From the NCBI GenBank assembly GCA_020723285.1, contig DYJE01000002.1, forward strand, positions 282,823 to 346,822: a stretch of DNA of 64,000 nucleotides, in the 5' to 3' direction. This document shows positions 35,786-45,337 of this stretch, in pieces. A program made the position numbers and the translations under genes. Below the pieces are notes generated by a model. The model was given only the letters and a program-made list of their open reading frames with translations. It did no database searches and was not told the origin of the DNA. The stretch's first letter is position 1, and each line of letters starts with the position of its first letter. The stretch comes from Desulforapulum autotrophicum. GTDB lineage: Bacteria; Desulfobacterota; Desulfobacteria; Desulfobacterales; Desulfolunaceae.

Positions 35786-37345
35786 TTATATCATTGGGCC
35801 GACGGCGTATTTTTCCCATTCAAAATTCACGATGTTTCGTGTTTCTCGGGAAAACTCGATGCCGATCAGATATATTTCTTTAGATTCATGCACGTATTTT
35901 TCGTAATACTTCTTTGTTCGGATCTGGTCTATCGCTTTGCCAGCTTCTTTGACAAGTTCAACAACCTTGAATTCAAAGATGTAGATTCTACTTTGAAATT
36001 TCAAGGAAAGGTCTATTCTGCCATTGTTTGTTGTATCTTCAGGAACAACATCCAGGCCAAGAGCCGCAAAGTAACAATAGAATATGGAAGCATAATACCC
36101 TTCGTAACCCGACAATGTGTTCTTTCTATACCAGTCGTTGGGAATGGATGCATAAAACGCATGGAAAAGTTTCTGAAGGGAATTTATATCATTTGAACAC
36201 AAAAGGTCATAAAGCTCTGTTTTTTTGCTTTCTTTTACAGAAAACTCGTCTGATAAATAAGATAACAGGCTGTCATTCAAGCTGGTTTTAACTTCATAAT
36301 TCGGGTAGCCTAACTGGTACTGGGTTAATTGACCAAGTTGTCTGGTCTCGGTAATTGTCAGGTAACCGGTCTGGAAAAGAATGGTTTCTATCTCCATTTT
36401 ATCAATATCAAAATTTCCAAGAAGAGCATCTGTTGCAGTCAGTCTATGAAGGGATGGGATGAAAAATTGTTTGTCTTGAATAAGTTTGAGTAAAAAACTT
36501 GGAGTGGCAGTTTCAAACCAATAATTTTTATATGATTTGTTTTTTAAGAAAAGTAAAACATCAAAGGGGTTGTAGACAGAATCACCTAAAAAATTATAAC
36601 CATTGTACCACTTCTTCAAGTCTTTTAAATCAACTCCATCCAACCTGTCAGGAAATATGGCTTCAAGCTCTTGTTGAGTATAGCCGCAGACAGAACCACA
36701 TTCAGGAACAAGGGTTAAATCTTCGAGGTTATTGAGGCCGGAAAAAAGACTGACTTTTGCAAACTTGCTGACGCCTGTTAAAAAAGCAAATTCCACATAT
36801 GCATCGCTGTCTTTGATAACAGAATATATGTTTTTTAAGCCTTCCCTTATTTCTTCAGCAGTATTTGTATCTGAAATATTATCCAGAATGGGCTTATCAT
36901 ACTCATCAACAAGAATAACAACTTTTTGGCTATATTTTTCAGAAAGCCGCTGGATCAATTCACAGAATTTTTCTCTTATTGTCTTGTATTTTAATTGTAT
37001 ATCGTATCTTTCGGCGTTGTTATCAAAGATATAATCCAGCTTGATTTGAAGATCATTGTGGTCTTTTATGACTCCGCCACCAAAACTGATCAGTATTACA
37101 GGATAAATAATGTCCCAGTTCCAGTTGGTTTCAAGGTAGAGTCCGGTAAAAAAGTCTTTATGACCTGAAAAAGCTTCTTTCAACGTATCTACAAACAGGC
37201 TTTTCCCAAAACGCCTGGGACGTGACAAAAAATAATATTTCCCCTGATCATACAGATTTTTAATGAAAGGAGTTTTGTCCACATAGTAGCAGCCTTTCGA
37301 TCTGATTTCTTTGAATGTTGATATGCCAATGGGAAGTTTTTTCAT
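35786..37345 (-). CDS. AAA-ATPase-like / DUF1703 PD-(D/E)XK family protein
   Basis: 519 residues. The N-terminus KLPIGISTFKEIRSKG leads to YVDKTPFIK and a Walker A RPRRFGKS at 42-49; ILVDEYDKPI near 148 is the Walker B. The C-terminus has GRIDLSLKFQSRIYIFEFKV, a PD-(D/E)XK nuclease-like core (D, ExK). The family is abundant, multi-copy and unevenly spread in Desulfobacterota and Bacteroidota; function unknown, nuclease or mobile-element-like roles have been suggested. It has no evident EPS role and is flanked by the palindrome at 35731, so it may have inserted into the operon. Confidence 0.88.
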   Translation of the reverse strand: MKKLPIGISTFKEIRSKGCYYVDKTPFIKNLYDQGKYYFLSRPRRFGKSLFVDTLKEAFSGHKDFFTGLYLETNWNWDIIYPVILISFGGGVIKDHNDLQIKLDYIFDNNAERYDIQLKYKTIREKFCELIQRLSEKYSQKVVILVDEYDKPILDNISDTNTAEEIREGLKNIYSVIKDSDAYVEFAFLTGVSKFAKVSLFSGLNNLEDLTLVPECGSVCGYTQQELEAIFPDRLDGVDLKDLKKWYNGYNFLGDSVYNPFDVLLFLKNKSYKNYWFETATPSFLLKLIQDKQFFIPSLHRLTATDALLGNFDIDKMEIETILFQTGYLTITETRQLGQLTQYQLGYPNYEVKTSLNDSLLSYLSDEFSVKESKKTELYDLLCSNDINSLQKLFHAFYASIPNDWYRKNTLSGYEGYYASIFYCYFAALGLDVVPEDTTNNGRIDLSLKFQSRIYIFEFKVVELVKEAGKAIDQIRTKKYYEKYVHESKEIYLIGIEFSRETRNIVNFEWEKYAVGPMI

Positions 37346-37407
37346 ATGTTTGTCACATCAAAGTCAAAGAGGGAATATTATTTCATATGTAAAAACATCT
37401 CACCAGT

Positions 37408-39363
37408 TCATTCTTTAAATGAATTTCCTCTGATGAACAAGTGATCCACAAGCTGCGTTGATAAAATTCCAGCAATCGCCATGTTATCCGTTTCACTGAT
37501 GAGTGACGCACTGTTTTTCTTACATTTATCGAGAAGACTCCCGACTTTTTTGCTGTTAAAATATCCGTTTCGTTTAATGGAAGCTTCACTTAAAAGGTCA
37601 TCCACATAGTCCAGCTGATGCTTTCCTGGTAAATCTTTTCCAAAAAAGCATGACGCGATCGGGGCTCTATAGGGTTGTTTCGGTCGTTCAACCAAGGGTG
37701 CGGGAATAAAACCATGGGCAATTTTTTTTAAAATAAATTTTTCAGTCAACCCATTCAGACGGAATTCTGTGGGAATTTTTGCAGCCATTTCAATAACCCT
37801 GTAATCAAGAAACGGATAACGTCCTTCAATGGAGTTACCCATAGCCATCCTGTCACCTTGGGATGAGAGAAGATAGTTGGAAAGAAATAATGTGCTTTCA
37901 ATATATTGAGCTCTCGACAGAGGTTCCCAGTTCATAAACCCTTCAGGAAGCGTTCCCATGAATTTATCTGTAAAATCTGATAAATTGCCAATATTCTGTA
38001 TCACATCATTAGAAAAAAAAGTCCTGATTTTTGATGTGTTCTGCCAGCGTAATAAATGTGAATAATAAGGAAGTTCAGTGGATTCAAGATTTTTTTTGAA
38101 AAAACCCTCCAGAAAAATTCTTGCTTTGTTATTTTCTTGTGAAAATATGTAAGGGTAAAGACGTTCAACTAATTTGGGTCTAATTCTCGAACTCGGATTT
38201 CTTGCCCAAAACCTTCTGACCTTGTCCTCTTTAAAAATATTATAGCCAGCAAAAACCTCATCAGCGCCCTCCCCTGTCAGGACAACTTTGAAATTGTTCT
38301 CCCGGACAAGCCTTGACAGCATGAACAAAGGAACCGGTGCAGTCCGAAGAATTGGCGTTTCTGTATGCCAGATGATTTCAGGAAATAATTCTCCAATGTC
38401 ATTATCAGAACAATGGATACTGTGGTGGTTTGTACCTATACTTTCTGCCGCAATTTTCTGGAACACCGTTTCGTCAAATCTGTTGTCCGTAAATCCGACA
38501 GAAAACGTATTCAAATGATTGTTAAATTTTCTTCTGACTAGACTGCTTACATATGTGCTGTCAATGCCCCCGCTTAAATAAGCGCCAACCGGTACATCCG
38601 CTCGCAATCTTATTCTTGTTGAATCTTCAAGTAAGGCACCCATGTCTTCCATCCATTGTTCACAACTTTTATAAGAATCACAGGGGACACCAAATGAAAG
38701 TTGCCAGAATGGGGCGACAGTAAAGCCATCGACTGAAAATATTGCGTAATGTCCTGGTGGAACCTGATGAACATCCTCAAAAATGGTTTCCGATCCCAAG
38801 GGAGACCAGCACGAGAAAATATCGGAAAGAGTATGGATATCCATCTTTCTGGGTATGGATTCGTCTTTAAATATGGCTTTGATTTCCGATCCGAAAATTA
38901 TTCGCCCATGGGTCTCGTGATAGAACAAAGGTCTTATACCCACACGATCACGTCCAAGCAATAGTTTTTGTTTTGTTGAATCCCATATGGCAAATGCAAA
39001 CTGACCGTTCAGCTTTTGAAACATCCCCGGCCCCATATCTTCATAAAGATGAACAAGGACTTCGGTATCCGTTTCAGTGTAAAAACGGTGACCAGCATTG
39101 ATCAACTCACGTCTTAAATCAGGATAATTGAAAATCTCTCCATTAAAAACAACGCATATTGAATGGTCTTCATTATATACTGGTTGATCGCCTGTGTGGA
39201 GGTCTATAATACTCAATCGAGCGTGGCCAAGACCGGCCGGCCCCTTTTCAAAAATCCCGGTTGAATCGGGGCCACGATGTTTGATCGCATCAATCATTCG
39301 TGTGATAAGACATGTTTTGTTCTCGGGATTATTGAAATTAACGATTCCTGCGATACCACACAT
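37408..39363 (-). CDS. asnB: Asparagine synthase (glutamine-hydrolysing), exosortase-locus type
   Basis: 651 residues. Begins MCGIAGIVNF with nucleophile Cys2; KHRGPDSTGIF, GHARLSIIDL and FNGEIFNYPD are all present, so the glutaminase half looks active. The synthetase half has AYLSGGIDSTYVSSL and LTGEGADEVFAGYN. Length and neighbours (deacetylase, ACP, ligase) fit the amidotransferase set of exosortase loci. Probably makes an amide on a sugar acid or amino-acyl substituent. AAAGG lies nine bases before ATG. Confidence 0.9.
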   Translation of the reverse strand: MCGIAGIVNFNNPENKTCLITRMIDAIKHRGPDSTGIFEKGPAGLGHARLSIIDLHTGDQPVYNEDHSICVVFNGEIFNYPDLRRELINAGHRFYTETDTEVLVHLYEDMGPGMFQKLNGQFAFAIWDSTKQKLLLGRDRVGIRPLFYHETHGRIIFGSEIKAIFKDESIPRKMDIHTLSDIFSCWSPLGSETIFEDVHQVPPGHYAIFSVDGFTVAPFWQLSFGVPCDSYKSCEQWMEDMGALLEDSTRIRLRADVPVGAYLSGGIDSTYVSSLVRRKFNNHLNTFSVGFTDNRFDETVFQKIAAESIGTNHHSIHCSDNDIGELFPEIIWHTETPILRTAPVPLFMLSRLVRENNFKVVLTGEGADEVFAGYNIFKEDKVRRFWARNPSSRIRPKLVERLYPYIFSQENNKARIFLEGFFKKNLESTELPYYSHLLRWQNTSKIRTFFSNDVIQNIGNLSDFTDKFMGTLPEGFMNWEPLSRAQYIESTLFLSNYLLSSQGDRMAMGNSIEGRYPFLDYRVIEMAAKIPTEFRLNGLTEKFILKKIAHGFIPAPLVERPKQPYRAPIASCFFGKDLPGKHQLDYVDDLLSEASIKRNGYFNSKKVGSLLDKCKKNSASLISETDNMAIAGILSTQLVDHLFIRGNSFKE

Positions 39364-39431
39364 GAAAGCATGCCTTTGGGTAGGTTGTAGTTGTATTGTT
39401 TTTACGATTGAAATTGACGGGACGGAATGTA

Positions 39432-40322
39432 TCAGGATGATCTGATTTTATCGATATAGGTTTTACATGTTATAAAATTATATGTTTTAAAAGTATCAAT
39501 AAACTTCAACAGTTTACTCTTTGTCTTATGAAGGTTCACATAATGTCTGAATTTAAAGAAAAAAGGGGCACTGGTCACTCGTGGTTGTTCAGGATCAAAT
39601 TCCCAAGGATGGGTATAATACAAATAGGTTCTGTCATTTTTCAATATCCTTCTGACACCCAAATGGAACAGAGGGCCAGGTGTCAATCGAAAGTAGCCGC
39701 CGCCGCCCCACGGAATAACTCGATCATTCAATAATAAATTACTGACAGGCAGCTCATAAAACGAATCTGAAATACGAATGGCTATTTCATTCTTTTCATA
39801 TGAACTGAAATCTACATGTCCATATCGCCCATGCCCTGCATAAGAATTATAGCTTGAGTCATAAAGAAAGCCGCAAAACTTGATGACTTCGAGAATTTCT
39901 TTGTTAATATCAAAACTTGGTGCTCTATAGCCTACAACAGGGCTTCCAGCAATGTCCTCAATAAGCATTTTGCTTTTTGTAAGATCTGCAAGAAGATCAT
40001 TCACGGAAAGTTTACTGCACAAATGATGCATATGCCCGTGAGAGGCAATTTCATGACCCCTTTTAACAATTTCCCGAACAAGATTTGGAAATCGTTCGGC
40101 TACCCAACCCAAAATGAAAAAAGTCGCTTTAGGATTTTGTGGATTTTTAGTTGTGCCAGTTTTTATGGAATCAAAAAGATCAAGAAGTGTATGGGTGTTT
40201 TTTTCAATTCTTACTTCTCTATTTTCCCAGGAATCATACGAAATACTGTTTTTAAAGTTCTCAACTTGAAACCAGTCTTCAACGTCAATGGTAATAATGA
40301 TTGATTTATCTCTGCTATTCAC
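39432..40322 (-). CDS. Polysaccharide deacetylase, XrtA/PEP-CTERM-associated type
   Basis: 296 residues. Opens with IIITIDVEDWFQVENF, the hallmark of this NodB subgroup (DVED in place of DDG). EIASHGHMHHLCSKL gives the metal His residues, and VVGYRAPSFDI follows. The C-terminal part (YYTHPWEFDPEQPR, then FRHYVNLHKTKSKLLKF) is the DUF3473 region of exosortase-associated deacetylases. De-N-acetylates the EPS precursor or polymer. Distinct from the deacetylase at 20604. Confidence 0.9.
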   Translation of the reverse strand: MNSRDKSIIITIDVEDWFQVENFKNSISYDSWENREVRIEKNTHTLLDLFDSIKTGTTKNPQNPKATFFILGWVAERFPNLVREIVKRGHEIASHGHMHHLCSKLSVNDLLADLTKSKMLIEDIAGSPVVGYRAPSFDINKEILEVIKFCGFLYDSSYNSYAGHGRYGHVDFSSYEKNEIAIRISDSFYELPVSNLLLNDRVIPWGGGGYFRLTPGPLFHLGVRRILKNDRTYLYYTHPWEFDPEQPRVTSAPFFFKFRHYVNLHKTKSKLLKFIDTFKTYNFITCKTYIDKIRSS

Positions 40323-40484
40323 AATTTATCCAATTTATTAAAACCAATGCCGTAACTTTTATGATTTTTGGTCAGGATGATTATTTGTTCAGTTTGAGTC
40401 AGGAATCCATATACATTTGAAAGTCATTCTCTGTTTCAAGCCTGCTTGAGTTTGTGCCATGAGATCATGATCACTTAGTAAGTT

Positions 40485-41828
40485 TTACAATTTATTTCGT
40501 CGCCCTATTCCATCATAGTGAAAACCCAACTCTTCCATATATTCAGGATCATATTGATTTCTGCCATCAAAAATTACAGGATTTATCATTATTTTTTTCA
40601 TGGCGAGAAAATCTGGTTGGCGGAATGGCTTCCATTCAGTCACAAGAACCATTGCATCCACATCTTTTACAGCATCGTACTGATGTTCTGTGAGAATGAG
40701 ATCTCCATTGATCACTTCATTTTTCAACTCTCTGTGAGAAGCTTCTTCCATGGCTACAGGATCATATGCTTTAACCTTTGCACCTGCTTTGATTAACTTT
40801 TGAATTAAAACTACCGATGATGCCTCTCTCATATCATCAGTCCCGGGCTTAAACGAAAGTCCCCATATACCAAAAGTTTTTCCTTGGAGATTTTGACCGA
40901 ATTTTTCAACAATCTTTTCAAACAATCTGTTTTTCTGTTCATTGTTTCGATCTTCAACAGCCTGAAGAACTTTGGGTTCAAATCCAACGCCGTAACTTGT
41001 CCTAATAAGGGCCTTAACATCTTTAGGAAAACACGACCCTCCATAACCGCAACCAGGGTAAATGAATGAGTAACCAATTCGCTGGTCAGATCCTATTCCT
41101 TTTCGAACATGTTCAACATCAACACCCAGGCGCTCACAGATATTGGCAATTTCATTCATGAACGATATTTTTGTCGCAAGCAGTGAATTTGCAGCGTATT
41201 TTGTCATTTCAGCATCTTTCACGCCCATGGTGATCACTTTGTCGCGATTTCGTGAAAACGGCGCATAAAGTTGCTCCATTATTTTTTTGGCTTTATCAGT
41301 TTCAACACCGATCACTATACGGTCCGGACTCATGAAATCATTAACAGCTGCCCCTTCTTTAAGAAATTCAGGGTTGCTGACAACGTCAAAATCAATAATC
41401 ACATCACGTTTATTCAGTTCATCTTGTATAGCGTTCCTGACCTTATCTGCGGTGCCAACCGGAACCGTGGATTTATCTACAATCACAGCGTATTTCTTTA
41501 AATGCCGTCCAATCTCTTTGGCCACAGATAAAACATAGGAAAGGTCAGCTGATCCATCTTCACCCGGAGGTGTTCCCACCGCGATAAAATAGATATCAGA
41601 TTCTTCCATGGCTTCTGGGAGACTGTTAGAAAACCTGAGAAGTCCCTGCTTATAATTCTTCAATACGATGGGTTCAAGGCCAGGCTCATAAATTGGAAGA
41701 ATACCTATGGCCAGATTGTCTAGTTTTTTTTGATCCACATCGACACAGATCACATGATTCCCCATTTCAGAAAAACATGCTCCTGTTACAAGACCTACGT
41801 AACCTGTTCCTACAACTGTAATATGCAT
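40485..41828 (-). CDS. ugd: UDP-glucose 6-dehydrogenase
   Basis: 447 residues. Rossmann motif VVGTGYVGLVTGACF at 4-18, DKSTVPVGTADKVR, SNPEFLKEGAAV, the catalytic-cysteine segment GCGYGGSCFPKDV near 260, and IWGLSFKPGTDDMREASS. Converts UDP-glucose to UDP-glucuronate with two NAD+. Full length. Supplies the uronic acid that the asparagine synthase-like enzymes of the locus could amidate. 36 bases after the outer-membrane protein gene. Confidence 0.95.
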   Translation of the reverse strand: MHITVVGTGYVGLVTGACFSEMGNHVICVDVDQKKLDNLAIGILPIYEPGLEPIVLKNYKQGLLRFSNSLPEAMEESDIYFIAVGTPPGEDGSADLSYVLSVAKEIGRHLKKYAVIVDKSTVPVGTADKVRNAIQDELNKRDVIIDFDVVSNPEFLKEGAAVNDFMSPDRIVIGVETDKAKKIMEQLYAPFSRNRDKVITMGVKDAEMTKYAANSLLATKISFMNEIANICERLGVDVEHVRKGIGSDQRIGYSFIYPGCGYGGSCFPKDVKALIRTSYGVGFEPKVLQAVEDRNNEQKNRLFEKIVEKFGQNLQGKTFGIWGLSFKPGTDDMREASSVVLIQKLIKAGAKVKAYDPVAMEEASHRELKNEVINGDLILTEHQYDAVKDVDAMVLVTEWKPFRQPDFLAMKKIMINPVIFDGRNQYDPEYMEELGFHYDGIGRRNKL

Positions 41829-41864
41829 TTTAAACCTCTATTCACAAAAAAATATAATAAAGAA

Positions 41865-43157
41865 TTATTGATCGTTTGAAGTTCTTCCAAACTGAGATAC
41901 AAAATTCAAACTGACCAAGACTCTGTTTTCAATATAATCATTCTCGTCCCTGTTCGAATCAAGTTTTCTAAAGTTGTAATCAAACCTGATAGTTAACCAT
42001 CTTAAAAATTGCCAGTTCAATGAACATCCTGATGCAATGATTTTATCGGCACGATCAGAATCATCCGGAGATGAGTTCACGTAGTCATTGTGCCTGTATG
42101 AAGCATGTAACGTTGACGAAACGTTTCTTTCAATTTGATAGTTCAGTAGAAATTCAGCACCATAAAAAACATTGAAGCCCAGGTTGTCAGAATTTAACTG
42201 TGAATTTTCATATCCACTATTACCTGTCAATTGAATATTTCCTTGACGGAATCTCCATGACCTCCCAACATTTCCATTAACAGTCAAACCATTTTCATTT
42301 TGCTGAGAATCAATATCCTGGACAAAGTAACCTACATTAACAGCCGTTTCTCCATCATCTCCAAAGCTGTATCGTATACCGGCTGATGGATTATAGATTT
42401 GATAATTATGATCAGCGCCTTGATCTTCCTCCCAATTCATAATGGAATGGTCGTACGCAACATTTATTTGAACGCGACGCGATACATCATGTATTAATCT
42501 AAGTGATCCGTTGGTTTCATCAAAATCCGAAGTCACTTCGTATAATCCTTTGGTGTACGTTACATGGGTTTGAAATCCAGTATGAGGATTTAAATAAAAA
42601 GTTGAATCAAATGAAGCATTATGGCTCTGATTATCTTCAGATTCTGCATCCTTGTAATTAATAAAATTATAAGCATATCCGACAGAAAAATGTCTGTTTT
42701 CTCCAAATCGCTGAGTCAAATTCAAACGAGAATTATTTGAATAATAGCCCTCTCGTCTGTTGGTATCAGTTTCTTGATCAGGAAGATCAGCTATATCTTC
42801 TGATTTAATATATGTATCATTTATTGAGAGACGGGTGTTCTGAAAAATATCCCACCACCACCCTATATCACCACGATGTCTGAAACTATCATTTTCGGAA
42901 TGCGCGTTATATTTGCTGTATCCGATATCATAAGCACAAGACAATTCGGAACGCTGCCAGTTGAGAGAACTCTGAATACCGGGTGTAATAATCGTGATGA
43001 AATCATCTTCTTCATGGTCAGGATCAAGATATAAATTATCGTTATATTCTTGACTTAAAGATAAACGTAAGATTGAACCCAATTCAACCGCATAGGAATC
43101 AGTATTCAAGTTGAAAATAAATAAAAATATGGTCAAAAAAGAATAAATAGTTTTCAT
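41865..43157 (-). CDS. Outer-membrane beta-barrel protein, PEP-CTERM-system type
   Basis: About 430 residues. Signal peptide MKTIYSFLTIFLFIFNLNTDSYA, then many alternating amphipathic strands rich in Tyr, Asn and Ser (LSLSQEYNDNLYLDP, DIGYSKYNAHSEND and so on), as in the barrel proteins encoded next to exosortase EPS genes. May form the outer-membrane exit or a scaffold for the polymer. A start at 43217 would put 20 extra residues inside the Wza gene; the ATG at 43157, ten bases after the Wza stop and directly before the signal peptide, is preferred. Confidence 0.84.
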   Translation of the reverse strand: MKTIYSFLTIFLFIFNLNTDSYAVELGSILRLSLSQEYNDNLYLDPDHEEDDFITIITPGIQSSLNWQRSELSCAYDIGYSKYNAHSENDSFRHRGDIGWWWDIFQNTRLSINDTYIKSEDIADLPDQETDTNRREGYYSNNSRLNLTQRFGENRHFSVGYAYNFINYKDAESEDNQSHNASFDSTFYLNPHTGFQTHVTYTKGLYEVTSDFDETNGSLRLIHDVSRRVQINVAYDHSIMNWEEDQGADHNYQIYNPSAGIRYSFGDDGETAVNVGYFVQDIDSQQNENGLTVNGNVGRSWRFRQGNIQLTGNSGYENSQLNSDNLGFNVFYGAEFLLNYQIERNVSSTLHASYRHNDYVNSSPDDSDRADKIIASGCSLNWQFLRWLTIRFDYNFRKLDSNRDENDYIENRVLVSLNFVSQFGRTSNDQ

Positions 43158-43167
43158 ATATTGCTGA

Positions 43168-43800
43168 TTATGGAACAATAATTGTATCATCGGCTCTAAG
43201 AATAATATTATTTTCAAGACCTTTTCCTTGAGCTAACTTTTTATAATCTACCTTGATGACGTCATTTCCACCGTCTTGTTTTTTTCGAATTAAAATGATT
43301 TCTTTTTTTGTTGCCCATTCTGTAAAACCACCAGCCATTGCAAAAGCCTGAATAATTGTCAGTTCTTTTTGTATTGGATATTCCCCAGTTCTTGCCACTT
43401 CACCTAAAATATAAAATCTTTGGCTTACCGTTGATCTTACAACTACCGTTACATTTGGATTTTCAATAAACTTTTTTAAAAGAGATGTTATCTGCTGTTT
43501 TAGTATATATGGCGTCAACCCTTCAGCATTAATTTCATCAATCAATGGAAATGATATTTTTCCATCAAGGCGTACAACCAAATTTTCTCTCGAAAAATCT
43601 GGTTCTTTCCATGTTACAATATCAAGAACATCACCAATTCCAATTTTGTAATTGTTTTTTGATTCTAATGATTTATCTATTTTAGCATCGAATTCAGCTG
43701 CATTGACTACAAATGAATATAATGTATTAATAGCTGTCAATAATACTATTATAACCATTAATAATACATTTATATGCAATATTTTTCTGATCTTCATCAT
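43168..43800 (-). CDS. Polysaccharide export protein (Wza/SLBB family)
   Basis: About 210 residues. N-terminal signal or anchor (LLMVIIVLLTAINTLYSFVV), then the export domain YKIGIGDVLDIVTWKEPDF, followed by SLBB-like segments FYILGEVARTGEYPIQKELT and AFAMAGGFTEWA. No lipobox, unlike E. coli Wza, and short, as in other exosortase loci. Forms the periplasmic/outer-membrane part of the secretion channel. A GTG at 43812 lies inside the ribosome site (GGAG); starts at 43800 or 43797 fit that site. Confidence 0.88.
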   Translation of the reverse strand: MMKIRKILHINVLLMVIIVLLTAINTLYSFVVNAAEFDAKIDKSLESKNNYKIGIGDVLDIVTWKEPDFSRENLVVRLDGKISFPLIDEINAEGLTPYILKQQITSLLKKFIENPNVTVVVRSTVSQRFYILGEVARTGEYPIQKELTIIQAFAMAGGFTEWATKKEIILIRKKQDGGNDVIKVDYKKLAQGKGLENNIILRADDTIIVP

Positions 43801-43889
43801 ATAGCTCCGCACGTTCGATTACATCGATTAACAAAAAAGTGTAATAATTATTTATTTTAAGTCTTGAAAGCCGTTAAATCCGTTCTTTT

Positions 43890-45281
43890 CTAACGCGCGC
43901 CTACACCAAATATAACTGTTTTGACGGTCCGAAAAATAATTACAATATCCATGAAAATTGATAAATTTTTAATGTAGAACAGATCATAGTTCAATTTTTC
44001 TATAGCATCTTCAATAGAATCACCATAACCATAACAAACTTGCGCCCAACCTGTTAGGCCGGGCTTAACAGAAAAACGTTCAGAATAAAATGGAATTTTT
44101 TCTTCAAGTTGTTTGATAAAAAATTCTCTTTCAGGCCTTGGACCAACCAAACTCATATCGCCACGAAGAACGTTCCATAACTGAGGTATCTCATCAATTC
44201 TCCATTTTCTTATAAAATGACCGATTCGTGTTATGCGATCATCATTAACTTTAGCCCAAACCGGCCCGGTTTTATGTTCAGCATCTGTTTTCATTGACCG
44301 AAACTTATGGACTTTATAAGGTTTTTTTCTTTTTCCAAGTCGTTCCTGTGAATATATCAAGGGTCCTTTTGAATCGGCTTTAATTAATATTGACGTCAAA
44401 ATAATAACAGGAGATAGGCCGATCAATAAAATGAGTGAAGCAATGATGTCTTCAAATCGTTTTAGACTAGTTTTAAACCATGTTTTTCTGAACCCTTCGG
44501 AGAATATAAACCATGTCGGGTTCGTTGACGAAACAATCAATTTCCCGGTCAACATTTCGTAAAAACTGTTTCCCTGTATAATTTCAAGTCCTTCAACTCT
44601 ACACCTCATCAATTCGTTGATCGGAAATGAACCACGTTTTTCACGAATGGCAACAACAATTTTATTTACACCTCTCTGTTTTGCTTTTGTATATAAGTTA
44701 TCATAACCATGTATTTTGATGATATTTTGGCTTATCTTCAAATTGTCAACTGAATTTGCTTCTTCAATCACCCCAACCAAAGTAAATCCGCAATCAATCT
44801 GCTCGTTAATTTTATCAATAATACCCTGGCAGATTTCACCTGAACCAAGTAAAATTATTTTTTCGTTTAAAAATCCTTTTTTTAAAATCGACATAAAAAT
44901 AAAACGCCAGGAGGCGATACTGATCATGACAATCGGAAGGTAAACAATAAAAAAACCACGGCATATCATGACATCGTTAAAAGCACCGTATATTCCGGCA
45001 AGGATTATCAAAGATGCTCCAAAAGCCTGCAAAAGACGTATGCCAAGTTCCGAATAATTCTTTGTTATTGAGAGATCATAGACGTTATTGTAATAAAGAC
45101 AGGTAATACTAACAAATGATATAATAAATGCTTTAAAATTTAGAAACTTATCAATTTCAAAAAAAGTAGTTCCTATCATAAAGTAGGATGTAACAATAAC
45201 AGCGGAGTATATAAAAAAAGCCTCCGCAATTACAAAAAACAAGTTTCGTATAGTATAAAGTTGCTGGAATAGTCTAAGCAT
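43890..45281 (-). CDS. Polyprenyl-phosphate sugar phosphotransferase (EPS initiating enzyme)
   Basis: 463 residues. Four or five N-terminal membrane segments, a CoA-binding-like Rossmann region (IILLGSGEICQGIIDKI), one further membrane segment, and the bacterial sugar transferase domain: KRFEDIIASLILLIGL, QERLGKRKKPYKVHKFRSMK, LWNVLRGDMSLVGPRPE and VKPGLTGWAQV. Transfers a hexose-1-phosphate to undecaprenyl phosphate, the first step of repeat-unit assembly. Matches the exosortase-locus type by context. Confidence 0.92.
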   Translation of the reverse strand: MLRLFQQLYTIRNLFFVIAEAFFIYSAVIVTSYFMIGTTFFEIDKFLNFKAFIISFVSITCLYYNNVYDLSITKNYSELGIRLLQAFGASLIILAGIYGAFNDVMICRGFFIVYLPIVMISIASWRFIFMSILKKGFLNEKIILLGSGEICQGIIDKINEQIDCGFTLVGVIEEANSVDNLKISQNIIKIHGYDNLYTKAKQRGVNKIVVAIREKRGSFPINELMRCRVEGLEIIQGNSFYEMLTGKLIVSSTNPTWFIFSEGFRKTWFKTSLKRFEDIIASLILLIGLSPVIILTSILIKADSKGPLIYSQERLGKRKKPYKVHKFRSMKTDAEHKTGPVWAKVNDDRITRIGHFIRKWRIDEIPQLWNVLRGDMSLVGPRPEREFFIKQLEEKIPFYSERFSVKPGLTGWAQVCYGYGDSIEDAIEKLNYDLFYIKNLSIFMDIVIIFRTVKTVIFGVGAR

Positions 45282-45337
45282 GAATAACCACCTGAATCAA
45301 AACATACATGCTATAAAGATCGAATTCAAATTAAAGC

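Noticed and set aside
40444..40459. TGGCAC ... AAGCA resembling a sigma-54 promoter before the deacetylase gene (minus strand)
   Set aside because: The -24 is perfect but GG and GC are eleven bases apart instead of ten, which normally abolishes function.
43158..43217. Longer reading of the outer-membrane protein
   Set aside because: It overlaps the Wza gene and puts 20 residues before a clean signal peptide.
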